Source of the DNA: Candidatus Binatia bacterium
GTDB lineage: Bacteria > Desulfobacterota > Binatia > UBA9968 > JAJDTQ01
Reading direction: 5' to 3'
DNA length: 64,000 nucleotides
Assembly (NCBI GenBank): GCA_022824205.1
Contig: JAJEAI010000088.1
Coordinates: 1-64,000, forward strand
The position numbers were made by a program, and so were the translations under genes. This document shows positions 22,447 to 36,098 of the stretch, one piece after another (positions within the stretch are counted from its first letter, which is position 1; every line of letters starts with the position of its first letter). The notes beneath the pieces were generated by a model that worked only from the letters and a program-made list of their open reading frames with translations, was not told the DNA's origin and ran no database searches.

Positions 22447-23124
22447 GTGACCAGATTTTCAAAGCCTCGGAAATCCGTGTTCCGCGAATACACGGAAGCC
22501 ATCGTCATCGCCCTGATCGCGGCGCTGTTCCTGCGCGCGTTCGTGGTGCAGGCGTTCAAGATTCCCTCGGGCTCCATGATTCCCACGCTGGTCATCGGCG
22601 ACCATATCCTGGTCAACAAGCTGTCCTACGGCGTCCGCCTCCCGGACCTGAACTGGGTGCCTTTCGCCGGGTGCGTCGACATGGCCAGGGGGTCCCACGT
22701 CATGAACTGGGACGCTCCGGAACGCGGCGACGTGGTGGTCTTCATCTACCCGCAGGACCGCTGCAAGGACTTCATCAAGCGGGTGGTGGGGGTGCCCGGC
22801 GACGAGGTCCTGATCCGGGACAAGAAGGTTTTCATCAACGGAGAGCCGGTGGAGGATCCGCACGCCCACTTCGAGGACAGGGGCATGACCCTGGGCGCGG
22901 GCCATCTGCGTGACAACCTCGGTCCCGTCAAGGTGCCTGAAGACCACGTGTTCGTCATGGGCGACAACCGCGACCGCAGCTTCGACAGCCGCTTCTGGGG
23001 CTTCGTGCCCATCGACGACGTGCGCGGTCGGGCCTTCGTCAAGTACTGGTCCTGGGACTCGGACGCCGAGAAGGCTTGGTCGCAACGGTTGCGCTGGTGG
23101 CGCATCGGCATGCTCATCTACTGA
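22447..23124 (+). CDS. lepB: Signal peptidase I
   Basis: The product has 225 residues with one N-terminal membrane helix (about 17-36). The catalytic dyad is Ser43 in IPSGSMIPTL and Lys111 in FIKRVVGVPGDE, and box E is GDNRDRSFDSRFWG (about 175-188). It removes signal peptides on the periplasmic face. The start is GTG 22447, 84 bases after lepA. Confidence 0.95.
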   Translation: MTRFSKPRKSVFREYTEAIVIALIAALFLRAFVVQAFKIPSGSMIPTLVIGDHILVNKLSYGVRLPDLNWVPFAGCVDMARGSHVMNWDAPERGDVVVFIYPQDRCKDFIKRVVGVPGDEVLIRDKKVFINGEPVEDPHAHFEDRGMTLGAGHLRDNLGPVKVPEDHVFVMGDNRDRSFDSRFWGFVPIDDVRGRAFVKYWSWDSDAEKAWSQRLRWWRIGMLIY

Positions 23125-23154
23125 CCTTCACGACAGTATTCACTTCGTCACACC

Positions 23155-24273
<1,119 letters not shown>

Positions 24274-24274
24274 G

Positions 24275-27616
<3,342 letters not shown>

Positions 27617-27708
27617 CCGAACGAAACGCGCGAACACCCCGGAATCGTCATTCCCGCGGAACCGCCTGTACAAGACTCCACTCGGGAGACGCAACAAACC
27701 CCTGAATC

Positions 27709-28028
27709 GTCATTGATATGAAAATAGGATCTTGTTCAATGATTTCTGGTAGTTACGGAATCCCGCTACACCCCGATGAGTCATTCCCGCGAAAGCGGGA
27801 ATCCAGGCGGGGTGGGGCCGGGCAATGAGGCCGCCACCCCCACCCCTGGATTCCCGCTTCCGCGGGAATGACTCATTGGGGGGCCGAAGTCTCTTTTCAT
27901 CTCCCTGTGTGTCGGCCGAAAGCCGACATGGGTGATTCCCGCAATTGCGGGAATGATTCGTTGGAGTGGAGCGGGATTCCGTAACCGACAGAAATCATTG
28001 AACAAGATTTCATTTTCATATCAATGAC
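27709..28028. repeat. MITE-like element with about 67-base terminal inverted repeats
   Basis: The interval between carB and recG (27617-28052) is filled by this element. Left end GTCATTGATATGAAAAT (27709) and its reverse complement at the right end (28012-28028) open inverted repeats of about 67 bases with roughly 8 mismatches, sharing ATCTTGTTCAATGATTTCTG and GTTACGGAATCCCGCT. Inside are three nested palindromes: the CATTCCCGC family (27777-27880), GTCGGCCGAAAGCCGAC (27911-27927) and ATTCCCGCAATTGCGGGAAT (27935-27954). No transposase frame is present. Confidence 0.8.
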
Positions 28029-28052
28029 GGTACGGGTTGCCTTTGCCATTTC

Positions 28053-30338
28053 GTGGCCAACCGGTACCATTGCGTCGTGGCCCACTCTTATCGCGCCAAC
28101 CCCGCCGATCCCGCCCACTGCCGCGAGGCGCTACAGCTTCCTCTGAGCGTTCTGAGGGGCATCGGCCCGGTGCGGGCGGCGCAGCTTGCCGCGCGCGGAC
28201 TCGCCACCATCGAGGACTTGCTCTACCATCTGCCTTTCCGCTACGAGGACCGGCGCGGCGCGGTGGCCGTCGCCGATGCGGTGGCCGGGGAAAGCGGCGC
28301 CTTCGTCGGCCGGCTGGCGAGTCTCAGGGCCGGGCGGTTGCGCGGCCGGCGCCGCATCCTTACGGGCACATTGACCGACGACACCGGCAGTCTGGACCTG
28401 GTGTGGTTTAATTCGGCGCGTTACCTCACCGACACTCTGCGGGCGGGCCAGCGGCTTTCGGTATACGGGAGGGTCGCGGGCGAACGGGGCGGGCGCCTCA
28501 GCCTGCCCCATCCGGAGTTCGAGGTCCTCGACGCCGACGCGGAGCGGGAGCCGGAGGTGCGTCCTGTCTACACGAAGCCCGGCGACGTGCCGCAATCGAG
28601 TCTGCGCGCGTGGATCGCCCAGGCGCTGGAGCGTTTCGGCGGTTTCCTGCCCAGCTTCTTGCCGCCGGAAGTGGCGCTACGGCAGGATCTCATGGATCTG
28701 GAGCAGGCGCTGGAGACGCTGCATCGACCATCCCCGCGCAACGAGGACGTGCCGCGCGGGGCGAGACGAGGACTCCCGCCCGCCGGCGGCGTCCCGGAAC
28801 CCCCGTCCCTGGAAAAAGACCGGACCGCCAAGCCGGACCCGACCGTCGCGGAGGAGGCCCGCGTCCCGGCACACCGCTCCCTGGCCTTCGACGAATTCTT
28901 CTACTTCCAACTGGCCTTGGCGCTGCGGCAACGGCAGCGCCTGGACACGCCGGGCTTCTCCTTTCCCGCGCGGGCAGGCTCCCGCGTCGACCGCATGCGG
29001 GAACTGCTGCCGTACCGCCTCACGGGAGGGCAGGAGCGGGTGCTGCGCGAGATCCACGCGGACATGGAGTCGCCGGGTCCCATGCGCCGTCTGCTGCAGG
29101 GCAACGTGGGTTCGGGCAAGACCGTCATCGCTTGGCTGGCCGCCCTGCGGGCCATCGAGAACGGCCGGCAGGCTCTGCTGCTGGCGCCCACGGAGTTGCT
29201 CGCGGAGCAGCACTACGAAAGGCTCCGTCCCTATGCCGAGAGGCTCGGAGTGCGCGCGGGCTTGCTCTCGGGTTCGCTCCCTGCGGGCTCCAGGAGGGAC
29301 CTCGTCGAGCGCATCCGCGACGGTGCGGTGGATTTCGTCGCAGGTACCCACGCCCTGTTCCAGGAGGGCGTCTCGGTGCCGCGCATGGGGCTGGGCATCG
29401 TCGATGAGCAGCACCGCTTCGGAGTGGGCCAGCGCACGGCGTTCGCACGGCTCGGCGCGCGTAACTCACCGGACGCCGCCGCGCCCGAACCGGACCTGCT
29501 CCTGATGAGCGCCACGCCCATACCACGCAGTCTCGCCATGGTCCTTTCCGGCGACCTGGAGGTCTCGCTCCTGGACGAGGCGCCGCCGGGCCGCACGCCG
29601 GTGCGCACCGTGGTGGTGCAGGAGGACCGAAGACGGAGGGTCTACGAGCGCGTCCGCGCCGCCGTGGCGGACGGACGCCAAGCCTATCTCGTTTACCCGC
29701 TGGTGGAGGACTCCGGGAAGCTGCCCTTGGCGGCCGCCGAGACCATGGCACGGGAACTGTCCCGAACCGTCCTGCGGGGCCTTCGCCTGGGTCTGGTTCA
29801 CGGGCAGATGCCCGCCGCGGGACGGGACCAGGTGATGCGACGTTTCCGGCAGGGCCAGATCCAGGTGCTGGTGGCCACCACCGTGATAGAGGTGGGCATC
29901 GACGTGCCCGGTGCCACCCTCATGGTGGTCGAACATGCCGAACGGTTCGGGCTCGCGCAGTTGCATCAGCTCAGGGGCAGAGTAGGGCGCGGGCGGGACG
30001 AGTCCCACTGCGTGCTGATCCACCACGGTCCCCGGGACCAGGACTCCCGGCGCCGGCTGGAAGTGCTGGAAGGGGTCGCCGACGGGTTCGAGGTGGCCGA
30101 AGCCGATCTCCGCTTTCGCGGCGCCGGCGAGATCCTGGGCACCCGGCAGGCCGGCTTTCAGGGTTTCCGGGTGGCGCATCTCGTGCGGGACAACGAGGTG
30201 CTACAGGCCGCTCGCGGCGAGGCCCGTGACTGGCTCTCGCGGGATCCGGGCCTGCGCGGCGCGATTTCCCGGCGCCTCCGGGAGGTGCTGCAATACCGCT
30301 GGGGCGACGGCATGCAGTTGGGGGCGTGGGCGGACTGA
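28053..30338 (+). CDS. recG: ATP-dependent DNA helicase RecG
   Basis: The product has 761 residues. An N-terminal wedge/OB domain (LRGIGPVRAAQLAARGL, HLPFRYEDRR, about 33-70) precedes a superfamily 2 helicase core. The core has Walker A GNVGSGKTV (about 350-358), the DEQH box in IVDEQHRFGVGQR (about 450-462), and LLMSATPIPRS. The late motifs VEHAERFGLAQLHQLRGRVGRG are also present. RecG remodels stalled forks and branched DNA. The start could be GTG 28053 or GTG 28077; the region just upstream is the MITE-like repeat. Confidence 0.94.
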   Translation: MANRYHCVVAHSYRANPADPAHCREALQLPLSVLRGIGPVRAAQLAARGLATIEDLLYHLPFRYEDRRGAVAVADAVAGESGAFVGRLASLRAGRLRGRRRILTGTLTDDTGSLDLVWFNSARYLTDTLRAGQRLSVYGRVAGERGGRLSLPHPEFEVLDADAEREPEVRPVYTKPGDVPQSSLRAWIAQALERFGGFLPSFLPPEVALRQDLMDLEQALETLHRPSPRNEDVPRGARRGLPPAGGVPEPPSLEKDRTAKPDPTVAEEARVPAHRSLAFDEFFYFQLALALRQRQRLDTPGFSFPARAGSRVDRMRELLPYRLTGGQERVLREIHADMESPGPMRRLLQGNVGSGKTVIAWLAALRAIENGRQALLLAPTELLAEQHYERLRPYAERLGVRAGLLSGSLPAGSRRDLVERIRDGAVDFVAGTHALFQEGVSVPRMGLGIVDEQHRFGVGQRTAFARLGARNSPDAAAPEPDLLLMSATPIPRSLAMVLSGDLEVSLLDEAPPGRTPVRTVVVQEDRRRRVYERVRAAVADGRQAYLVYPLVEDSGKLPLAAAETMARELSRTVLRGLRLGLVHGQMPAAGRDQVMRRFRQGQIQVLVATTVIEVGIDVPGATLMVVEHAERFGLAQLHQLRGRVGRGRDESHCVLIHHGPRDQDSRRRLEVLEGVADGFEVAEADLRFRGAGEILGTRQAGFQGFRVAHLVRDNEVLQAARGEARDWLSRDPGLRGAISRRLREVLQYRWGDGMQLGAWAD

Positions 30339-30491
30339 ACCGCCTCGGCGCGTGTTGCAAACCCTCCTGGAATACGTCAATAACGTATAACGGCGAAGGA
30401 ACACCTTGAGATCGGAGCGGAACGGCCTGACAGGAACGGTTTTGATACCACGGCGTCAGCCAGCGGCCGGACCCGCGGAAGTGGTGCTGTA

Positions 30492-30896
30492 ATGCCTGCG
30501 CGTCACCTGGACTGGCTCCGTCAGGCGGAAGCGGACCTGCGGCATGCTCGCCATGCGCGCGACTCAGAGGATCACGAATGGGCCTGTTTCGCGGCGCAGC
30601 AGGCGGCGGAGAAATCGCTCAAGGCGGTCATCACAAGCCGCGGCATGGATGCTTGGGGCCACACCGTGACCGCCCTGCTGGGATTGGTGACGACCGCGGA
30701 GGATGCCGGGGACGAGTTGGTGGAGTGCGCCAAGAGCCTCGACAAGCACTATGTGCCCACGCGCTACCCCAACGGATTCGACACCGGGGCGCCGACCGAT
30801 TTTTATACGAAGAAGGACTCTGATGATGCCATTCCATGCGCCGAGAAGCTCGTCGAGTTCGCTCGCCGTCAGATCCAACAACCAGGCGATGATTGA
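30492..30896 (+). CDS. HEPN-domain protein (putative toxin of a HEPN/MNT pair)
   Basis: The product has 134 residues and is all-helical. HEPN hallmarks are present: DWLRQAEADLRHARHA at the N-terminus, a FAAQQAAEKSLKA helix (about 35-47) and the C-terminal motif HYVPTRYPNGF (about 86-96). HEPN proteins of this PF05168 type are often RNases or regulators encoded beside a minimal nucleotidyltransferase. The next gene, overlapping by 8 bases, is exactly that, so a HEPN/MNT toxin-antitoxin module is likely. Confidence 0.84.
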   Translation: MPARHLDWLRQAEADLRHARHARDSEDHEWACFAAQQAAEKSLKAVITSRGMDAWGHTVTALLGLVTTAEDAGDELVECAKSLDKHYVPTRYPNGFDTGAPTDFYTKKDSDDAIPCAEKLVEFARRQIQQPGDD

Positions 30897-31215
30897 GGCT
30901 CGCGTACGGCACTGGGCACGGCACGTCGCCGAGACCAGGCCCGAGGTCCGGCGGATCATCTGGTTTGGCTCGCGCGTGAACGGCATTGCCGCCCCGGGCA
31001 GCGACGTCGATGTTTGTCTGGTGATCTCCGGTTCCGATCGGCGTCCTCGGGACCGGATCGGCGACTACCTGCCGTTCGGGTTCCCGGTGGGCATGGATCT
31101 GTTCCCCTATACCGTGGTGGAGTTCGAACGACTCCGGTCCGAACACCCGTCGTGGCACGAAGCGATCACGTCGGGGATCGATCTCCTGGCGCCTGGTGAC
31201 GCTCCTCCGTCGTGA
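30889..31215 (+). CDS. Minimal nucleotidyltransferase (MNT), partner of HEPN protein
   Basis: The product has 108 residues from ATG 30889, overlapping the HEPN stop by 8 bases. The nucleotidyltransferase motif is [19 protein letters not shown] (27-45): Gly27-Ser28, then Ser38-Asp39-x-Asp41, the metal-binding acidic pair. Such MntA-type proteins can AMPylate the HEPN toxin and act as antitoxins. A longer frame opens upstream but overlaps the HEPN gene extensively and is unlikely. Confidence 0.84.
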   Translation: MIEARVRHWARHVAETRPEVRRIIWFGSRVNGIAAPGSDVDVCLVISGSDRRPRDRIGDYLPFGFPVGMDLFPYTVVEFERLRSEHPSWHEAITSGIDLLAPGDAPPS

Positions 31216-31259
31216 TCCCACGAATTTGCCGCGACGAACGGGACGAGAGGTACCACAGA

Positions 31260-32438
31260 GTGGAGTTCAACCGAATCAAGAGGCTGCCGCCCTACGTCTT
31301 CAACACCATCAACGACCTCAAGCAGGAGGCCCGGAGAAGGGGAGAGGACATCGTCGACTTCAGCATGGGGAACCCGGACATGGCCACTCCGGCGCCCATC
31401 GTCGACAAGCTCATCGAGGCGGTGGAGAAGCCGCAGAATCACCGCTATTCGGTGTCCCGCGGCATCTACAAGCTGCGCGTCGCCATCTCGGACTGGTATC
31501 AGCGGCGCTACGGCGTGACCATCGACGCGGACGACGAGGCCATCGTCACCATCGGCTCCAAGGAAGGGCTGGCGCACATGGTGCTGGCCATGATCGATCC
31601 CGGCGACGTGGTGCTGTGCCCGAGTCCCACCTATCCCATTCACCAGTACTCGGTGGTCATCGCCGGCGGCGACCTGCGCAGCATCCCGCTGGTTTCCAGC
31701 GGAGGATTCATGGAGCAGCTCGAGGAGGCCATCAAGCAGACGTGGCCGCGCCCCAAGCTGCTGATCCTGAACTTTCCCCACAATCCCACCACCGAGGTGG
31801 TGGACCTGGAGTTCTTCGAGCGCATCGTGGAGTTCGCCAAGCAGAACGAGATCCTGGTGATCCACGACCTGGCGTACGCGGACCTCACCTTCGACGGCTA
31901 CGAACCTCCCAGCTTCCTGCAGGCCGCGGGCGCCAAGGACGTGGGCGTCGAGTTCTTCACCATGTCCAAGAGCTACAACATGCCGGGTTGGCGCGTGGGC
32001 TTCGCCGTGGGCAACGCCACCATGATCCACGCCCTGGCGCGGATCAAGAGCTACCTGGACTACGGCATTTTCCAGCCGGTCCAGATCGCGTCCATCCATG
32101 CCCTCAATCACCAGGATGACGACGTCCACGAGATCTCCGAGAAGTACCGGAGCCGCCGCGACGTGCTGGTGGACGGCCTCGCCCGGCTCAACTGGATGAT
32201 CCGCAAGCCCAAGGCCACCATGTTCGTGTGGGCCGAGATACCCGCTCCCTACCGGTCCATGGGGTCGGTGGAGTTCTCCAAGTTCCTGCTCAACGAGGCC
32301 AAGGTGGCGGTGTCCCCGGGCATCGGCTTTGGCCAGTACGGCGACCAGCACGTGCGCTTCGCCCTGATCGAGAACGAACACCGCACCCGGCAGGCGATCC
32401 GCACCATCCGCAACGTCATGGGCATCCTGCCCGAATAG
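31260..32438 (+). CDS. alaC: AlaC-type glutamate-pyruvate aminotransferase (PLP fold type I)
   Basis: From GTG 31260 the protein starts close to [12 protein letters not shown], as in many AlaC relatives, with GAGAGG about 9 bases upstream. A GTG at 31212 would add 16 residues and overlap the MNT stop. Conserved features are [30 protein letters not shown] and the PLP-lysine segment [15 protein letters not shown], where the Lys forms the Schiff base. It makes alanine from pyruvate and glutamate or performs a related transamination. It precedes homoserine dehydrogenase. Confidence 0.82.
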   Translation: MEFNRIKRLPPYVFNTINDLKQEARRRGEDIVDFSMGNPDMATPAPIVDKLIEAVEKPQNHRYSVSRGIYKLRVAISDWYQRRYGVTIDADDEAIVTIGSKEGLAHMVLAMIDPGDVVLCPSPTYPIHQYSVVIAGGDLRSIPLVSSGGFMEQLEEAIKQTWPRPKLLILNFPHNPTTEVVDLEFFERIVEFAKQNEILVIHDLAYADLTFDGYEPPSFLQAAGAKDVGVEFFTMSKSYNMPGWRVGFAVGNATMIHALARIKSYLDYGIFQPVQIASIHALNHQDDDVHEISEKYRSRRDVLVDGLARLNWMIRKPKATMFVWAEIPAPYRSMGSVEFSKFLLNEAKVAVSPGIGFGQYGDQHVRFALIENEHRTRQAIRTIRNVMGILPE

Positions 32439-32447
32439 CGCGCAGTC

Positions 32448-33824
32448 ATGGGGTCTCCGGTCCGCATCGGCATCCTCGGCGCCGGCACCGTCGGCGGCGC
32501 GGTGCATGAACTGGTCGTCAACGGGCACCTCGCGCGTTTCGGCGTGGATGCCGAGGTGGTCAAGGTGTTCACGCGCAGGCCCGAGGGTAAACCCGGGTAC
32601 GCGGCGTCGCCGGCACTGTTCACCACCGATCCGGGCGCGGTCACGGGTCACCCCGAGGTCGACGTCGTTGTGGAAGTGCTCGGCGCGGGGGGCCCCGACG
32701 ACCTGCGCGCTCAGGCGGAATGGGTGGTCGACGCGCTGCGCCACGGCAAGCCGGTGGCCACCGCCAACAAGGCGCTGCTCGTGGCCCACGGCCCGGAGAT
32801 CTGGGCCGCGGCCCGGGAAAACGGCCGGGCGGTACGCTTCGAGGCCTGCGTCGGCGGCGGCATCCCCATCATCGGACCGCTGACCCAGAGCCTGGGCGCC
32901 GAGCGACCCGCGGCCGTCTACGGCCTGTTGAACGGCACCAGCAACTACATTCTGTCGGAGATGGCACAGCGGGGCCGGTCCTACCAGGACGCCCTGGCTT
33001 CCGCCCAGGCGTTGGGTTACGCGGAGGCCGATCCGGACGCCGACGTGAGCGGCCGCGACGCCGAGGCCAAGCTGCTGCTGCTCGCCTCCATCACTTTCGG
33101 CGCACGCCTGAAGGCCGGCGTCATCCACCGGAAGGGCATCGAGCGCATCCACGCCATCGATTTCCTCTACGCGGCGCGCAAGGGCCGCGCCACCATCAAG
33201 TCCGTGGCCCTGGCGCGCGGCGCCGGCGGCGCCCTGGAGGCCATGGTAACCCCCATGGTGGTGCCGGAACGCCATCCCATCGCGAGCATCGACGGCGTCA
33301 CCAACGCGTTGTTCTTCAAGGGGGAAGTCAGCGACGGCGGAGCGCCCGGCGCGGGTGACTGGGACTACGTGTTCGCGGGGCCCGGGGCGGGCGGCGGCGC
33401 CACCGCCGTGGCGGTCCTCGGCGACGTCCAGGAGTTGGTGGCACGCTCGGGTGATGCGCCCTTTCTGCCGGTGGAGAGCATCGTCTCCGGGGTGGACGCG
33501 GTGCGTCCGCAAGCGGACCTCAGGGCCTCCTTCTACGTTCGCTTCGTGGTGCGGGACCAGAGCGGCATCGTCGGCGAGCTTTGCCAGATTTTCGGGGACC
33601 AACGGATCAACGTATCCGAGATCTGGCAGCTCCAGCACTCCGGGGATGAGTTGGAGTCGCTCGTGGGAGCCGGGAAGGGCGGAGCCGCGGCCCGCGAAAT
33701 CCTGCCGTTCGTGATTACCCTGGAGGAGACCAGCGTGGGCCAGTTAGGCCAGGCCCTGGAGCGTATCGCGCAAAAAGACTACGTGCTGGCGGAACCCTTG
33801 TGGCTGCCCATATGGAAGGCGTGA
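32448..33824 (+). CDS. hom: Homoserine dehydrogenase
   Basis: The product has 458 residues. The Rossmann motif GILGAGTVGGAVHEL lies near the N-terminus, followed by KPVATANKALL. The catalytic domain has EACVGGGIPII (about 138-148), LNGTSNYILSEM and the EADPDADVSGRDAEAKLLLLA segment containing the catalytic Lys. A C-terminal ACT domain (about 360-450, YVRFVVRDQSGIVGEL) suggests feedback inhibition by threonine. It reduces aspartate semialdehyde to homoserine. The gene begins 9 bases after the aminotransferase stop. Confidence 0.94.
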   Translation: MGSPVRIGILGAGTVGGAVHELVVNGHLARFGVDAEVVKVFTRRPEGKPGYAASPALFTTDPGAVTGHPEVDVVVEVLGAGGPDDLRAQAEWVVDALRHGKPVATANKALLVAHGPEIWAAARENGRAVRFEACVGGGIPIIGPLTQSLGAERPAAVYGLLNGTSNYILSEMAQRGRSYQDALASAQALGYAEADPDADVSGRDAEAKLLLLASITFGARLKAGVIHRKGIERIHAIDFLYAARKGRATIKSVALARGAGGALEAMVTPMVVPERHPIASIDGVTNALFFKGEVSDGGAPGAGDWDYVFAGPGAGGGATAVAVLGDVQELVARSGDAPFLPVESIVSGVDAVRPQADLRASFYVRFVVRDQSGIVGELCQIFGDQRINVSEIWQLQHSGDELESLVGAGKGGAAAREILPFVITLEETSVGQLGQALERIAQKDYVLAEPLWLPIWKA

Positions 33825-33904
33825 AGGTGGAAGCCCTGAAGGGATGGACCGCTTGAGCGGGTCTCCCGCCCCCGAACGCCGGGGCAGGCTGGGGTTGCGG
33901 CTCG

Positions 33905-34579
33905 ATGCCCACGGATGAGCGGGGCGCCCGGGTCGGGCTGGTGGCCGTGCGCGACAGCCCTCGCTTCGGGCTCCAGGTGCTGTTGTCGCGACCATCCGCG
34001 GCGGCCGTACGCGCCGGCAGTGGCAACCTGTCGTTTCCCGCGGGCTGCAGCGACAGCGGCGACCACGCGCCCGCGACCTTGCGGCGGTGCCACGGCTTGG
34101 GCGCGGCCACCGCGCGCCGGCTGCTGGGATCGGAGATGACTCCGGCGTACGCCATGGGTTGCTGGGTCGCCGCCGCCAGGGTGCTCCTGGTCGCCACGGG
34201 CCTTTGTTTCGCCGTCGAGGGAGAAAACCGGGCTCCGGTGCAACGAAGGGTGCCGCCCCGTGAACGTCAAGCCTTGAGCGGCGGGGGAGCCGAGTTCGCC
34301 GAGTTCCTGACCCGGCAGCAACTCCATTGCGATCTTGACCGGCTTTCCTTCTTTACCCAATGGATCGCGCCGGATTCGGAGGACGCGACGAAGTTCTTCC
34401 TCGTCAAGGTCCCCGACGACCTGCGCGGCGCCGGTTCCGTCTGGCACGCACCGGACAAGGCGTTGCTGCTGTGGCGCGACGGTGCCTTGACCCTGGACTT
34501 CGCCACCTTCGCATGTCTGCGCATCCTGACGGATTTCTCATCCTGTAGTAGTCTTCTTTCCGAATACCGAGCCCCGTGA
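33905..34579 (+). CDS. Nudix-fold protein with degenerate Nudix box
   Basis: The 224-residue product resembles the NUDT7/NUDT19-like branch of Nudix hydrolases: LLSRPSAAAVRAGSGNLSFPAGCSD near the N-terminus, then FAEFLTRQQLHCDLDRLSFFTQWIAP and KFFLVKVPDD in the second half. The Nudix box region (about residues 86-100, CWVAAARVLLVATGL) aligns with AAIRETFEETGL-type sequence, but the three metal-binding glutamates are replaced by Val, Val and Ala. The fold is probably kept and CoA-diphosphate hydrolysis lost, or the gene is decaying. The MITE-like element begins about 75 bases downstream. Confidence 0.6.
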   Translation: MPTDERGARVGLVAVRDSPRFGLQVLLSRPSAAAVRAGSGNLSFPAGCSDSGDHAPATLRRCHGLGAATARRLLGSEMTPAYAMGCWVAAARVLLVATGLCFAVEGENRAPVQRRVPPRERQALSGGGAEFAEFLTRQQLHCDLDRLSFFTQWIAPDSEDATKFFLVKVPDDLRGAGSVWHAPDKALLLWRDGALTLDFATFACLRILTDFSSCSSLLSEYRAP

Positions 34580-34653
34580 GGCATTCAGGTAAGTTGCAGA
34601 AGCACATCATCGTCATTCCCGGCTTCCCAACACGTCATGCCGCCCCCCAATAC

Positions 34654-34931
34654 GTCATTGATATGAAAATAAAATCTTGTTCAATGATTTCTGGTAGTTA
34701 TGGAATCCTGCTACACTCCAGCGAGTCATTCCCGCGGAAGCGGGAATCCAGGGGTGGGGGGTCTGGCGGCCTCATTGCCCGGCCCCACCCATGGATTCCC
34801 GCTTCCGCGGGAATGACTCTTTGGGGGGCCGGCGCCCCATTTTCATCCCCCTATGTGTTGGCTGTAAGCCGACATGGGTGATTCCCGCGAAAGCTTGCCT
34901 TCGACCCCGATCCGGGGCGGGAATCCAGGGG
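34654..34931. repeat. Second MITE-like copy, right end missing
   Basis: From 34654 the sequence repeats the left inverted terminus of the 27709-28028 element (GTCATTGATATGAAAAT, then ATCTTGTTCAATGATTTCTG). It then repeats the nested CATTCCCGC palindrome (about 34726-34817) and the CCGACATGGGTGATTCCCGC tract (34868-34887). The right terminus is absent; instead another ATTCCCGCGAAAGC...GGGAATCCAGG arm runs to about 34931. The 34580-35020 interval has no gene. Confidence 0.78.
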
Positions 34932-35020
34932 CGGGGTCGGGGGGAGGCTTTTCGGGGAAATGACGATTTGCGCAGTCGAAGGACGACAACATCGCGACCC
35001 AAAAAGAAGGAGCATTCAAT

Positions 35021-36001
35021 ATGGCAACAGAATTGACCATCGCGCTCGAGCGATATGACCGGCACGTCCCGTTTTTCATGGGAATGGTCTCGCCCCCGGA
35101 GGGCATCGACCTGAAGGTGCTGGAGGTGGGCATGGCGCCGCCGCGCCGGGACGGCATCGACCGGCACAAGCGCTTCATGCTCGGTAACGAGTTCGACATC
35201 TGCGAGATGTCGGTCTCATCCTATCTGACGGCCAAGAGCCGCGGCCTGAACTACACGGCGACGCCCGTGTTCCCGCGCCGCCTCTTCAGCCAGAACCATA
35301 TGTTCGTCAGCACCGCCGCCGGCATCGAAAAACCCACCGACCTGATCGGGAAGAAGGTCTGTTGCCGCAGCTTTCAGACCACCATGTCGGTGCTGGCAAA
35401 GGGCGACCTGGCTTTCGAGTACGGCGTGCCCTGGCAGGAGTTGGACTGGCAGACCATGAGCACCGAACTCGTCGACTGGCCGGGCCGCGAGGCAGCCAAC
35501 CTGACCACCATCGACGAACCCAGCGCCCCGGACGCCCTGATCGCCGGCGAACTGGCCATGATGATCCATCCGCATCCGCCCGAGAGACTGCTGGAGGGAG
35601 TGCGCGAGGGATCGGTGCACCGGCTGTTCCCCGACACCAAGGCCGAATGCGCCCGCTACTTCAAGAAGTACGGCGATTATCCGATCATGCACGTGCTGGT
35701 CTACAAGCAGGAAATCGCCGACCGTCACCCCGACCTGCCGCGCGCGCTCATGGACATGTGGGAAGACTCCAAGACCCAGGCCGCGGGATTCTACGACGAC
35801 CCGGGCTATTCCGAGCTGGCGTTCGCGCGCAACGAGTTCGAGGAGGAACGGACCCTGTTCGGCACCGACATCTGGCCGTCCGGCCTTGCCGCCAACCGCG
35901 CCAGCATCGAACGCTTCATGAAGTACCTCACCGACCAGACGCTGATCGAGGCGCCGTACCCGGTGGAGGAGCTTTTTCATCCGAGCGTGCTGGATACCTG
36001 A
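35021..36001 (+). CDS. Substrate-binding-protein-like / 4,5-dihydroxyphthalate decarboxylase-like protein
   Basis: The 326-residue protein has the periplasmic-binding-protein type II fold of the family often named 4,5-dihydroxyphthalate decarboxylase. Conserved stretches are ERYDRHVPFF (about 10-19), FDICEMSVSSYLTAKSRG, FPRRLFSQNHMFV and a DLIGKKVCCRSFQTT segment. No signal peptide is evident. The ATG has a good AAGGAG site. No permease or ATPase genes are adjacent. Members of the family may be decarboxylases or solute-binding proteins; sequence alone does not decide. Confidence 0.72.
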   Translation: MATELTIALERYDRHVPFFMGMVSPPEGIDLKVLEVGMAPPRRDGIDRHKRFMLGNEFDICEMSVSSYLTAKSRGLNYTATPVFPRRLFSQNHMFVSTAAGIEKPTDLIGKKVCCRSFQTTMSVLAKGDLAFEYGVPWQELDWQTMSTELVDWPGREAANLTTIDEPSAPDALIAGELAMMIHPHPPERLLEGVREGSVHRLFPDTKAECARYFKKYGDYPIMHVLVYKQEIADRHPDLPRALMDMWEDSKTQAAGFYDDPGYSELAFARNEFEEERTLFGTDIWPSGLAANRASIERFMKYLTDQTLIEAPYPVEELFHPSVLDT

Positions 36002-36098
36002 AGCGTGCTGACATCCCCATGGTTCCCGACGGACTGTTGCCATTTCCGGCGAGAACCTGTCGGGCGGCCTCGACGTTCAAGGTGTCCGGATGGGACCT

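Noticed and set aside
31107-33638. 843-codon frame antisense to the aminotransferase and hom
   Set aside because: It is a shadow frame with His/Asp/Val repeats typical of reverse-complemented GC-rich genes.
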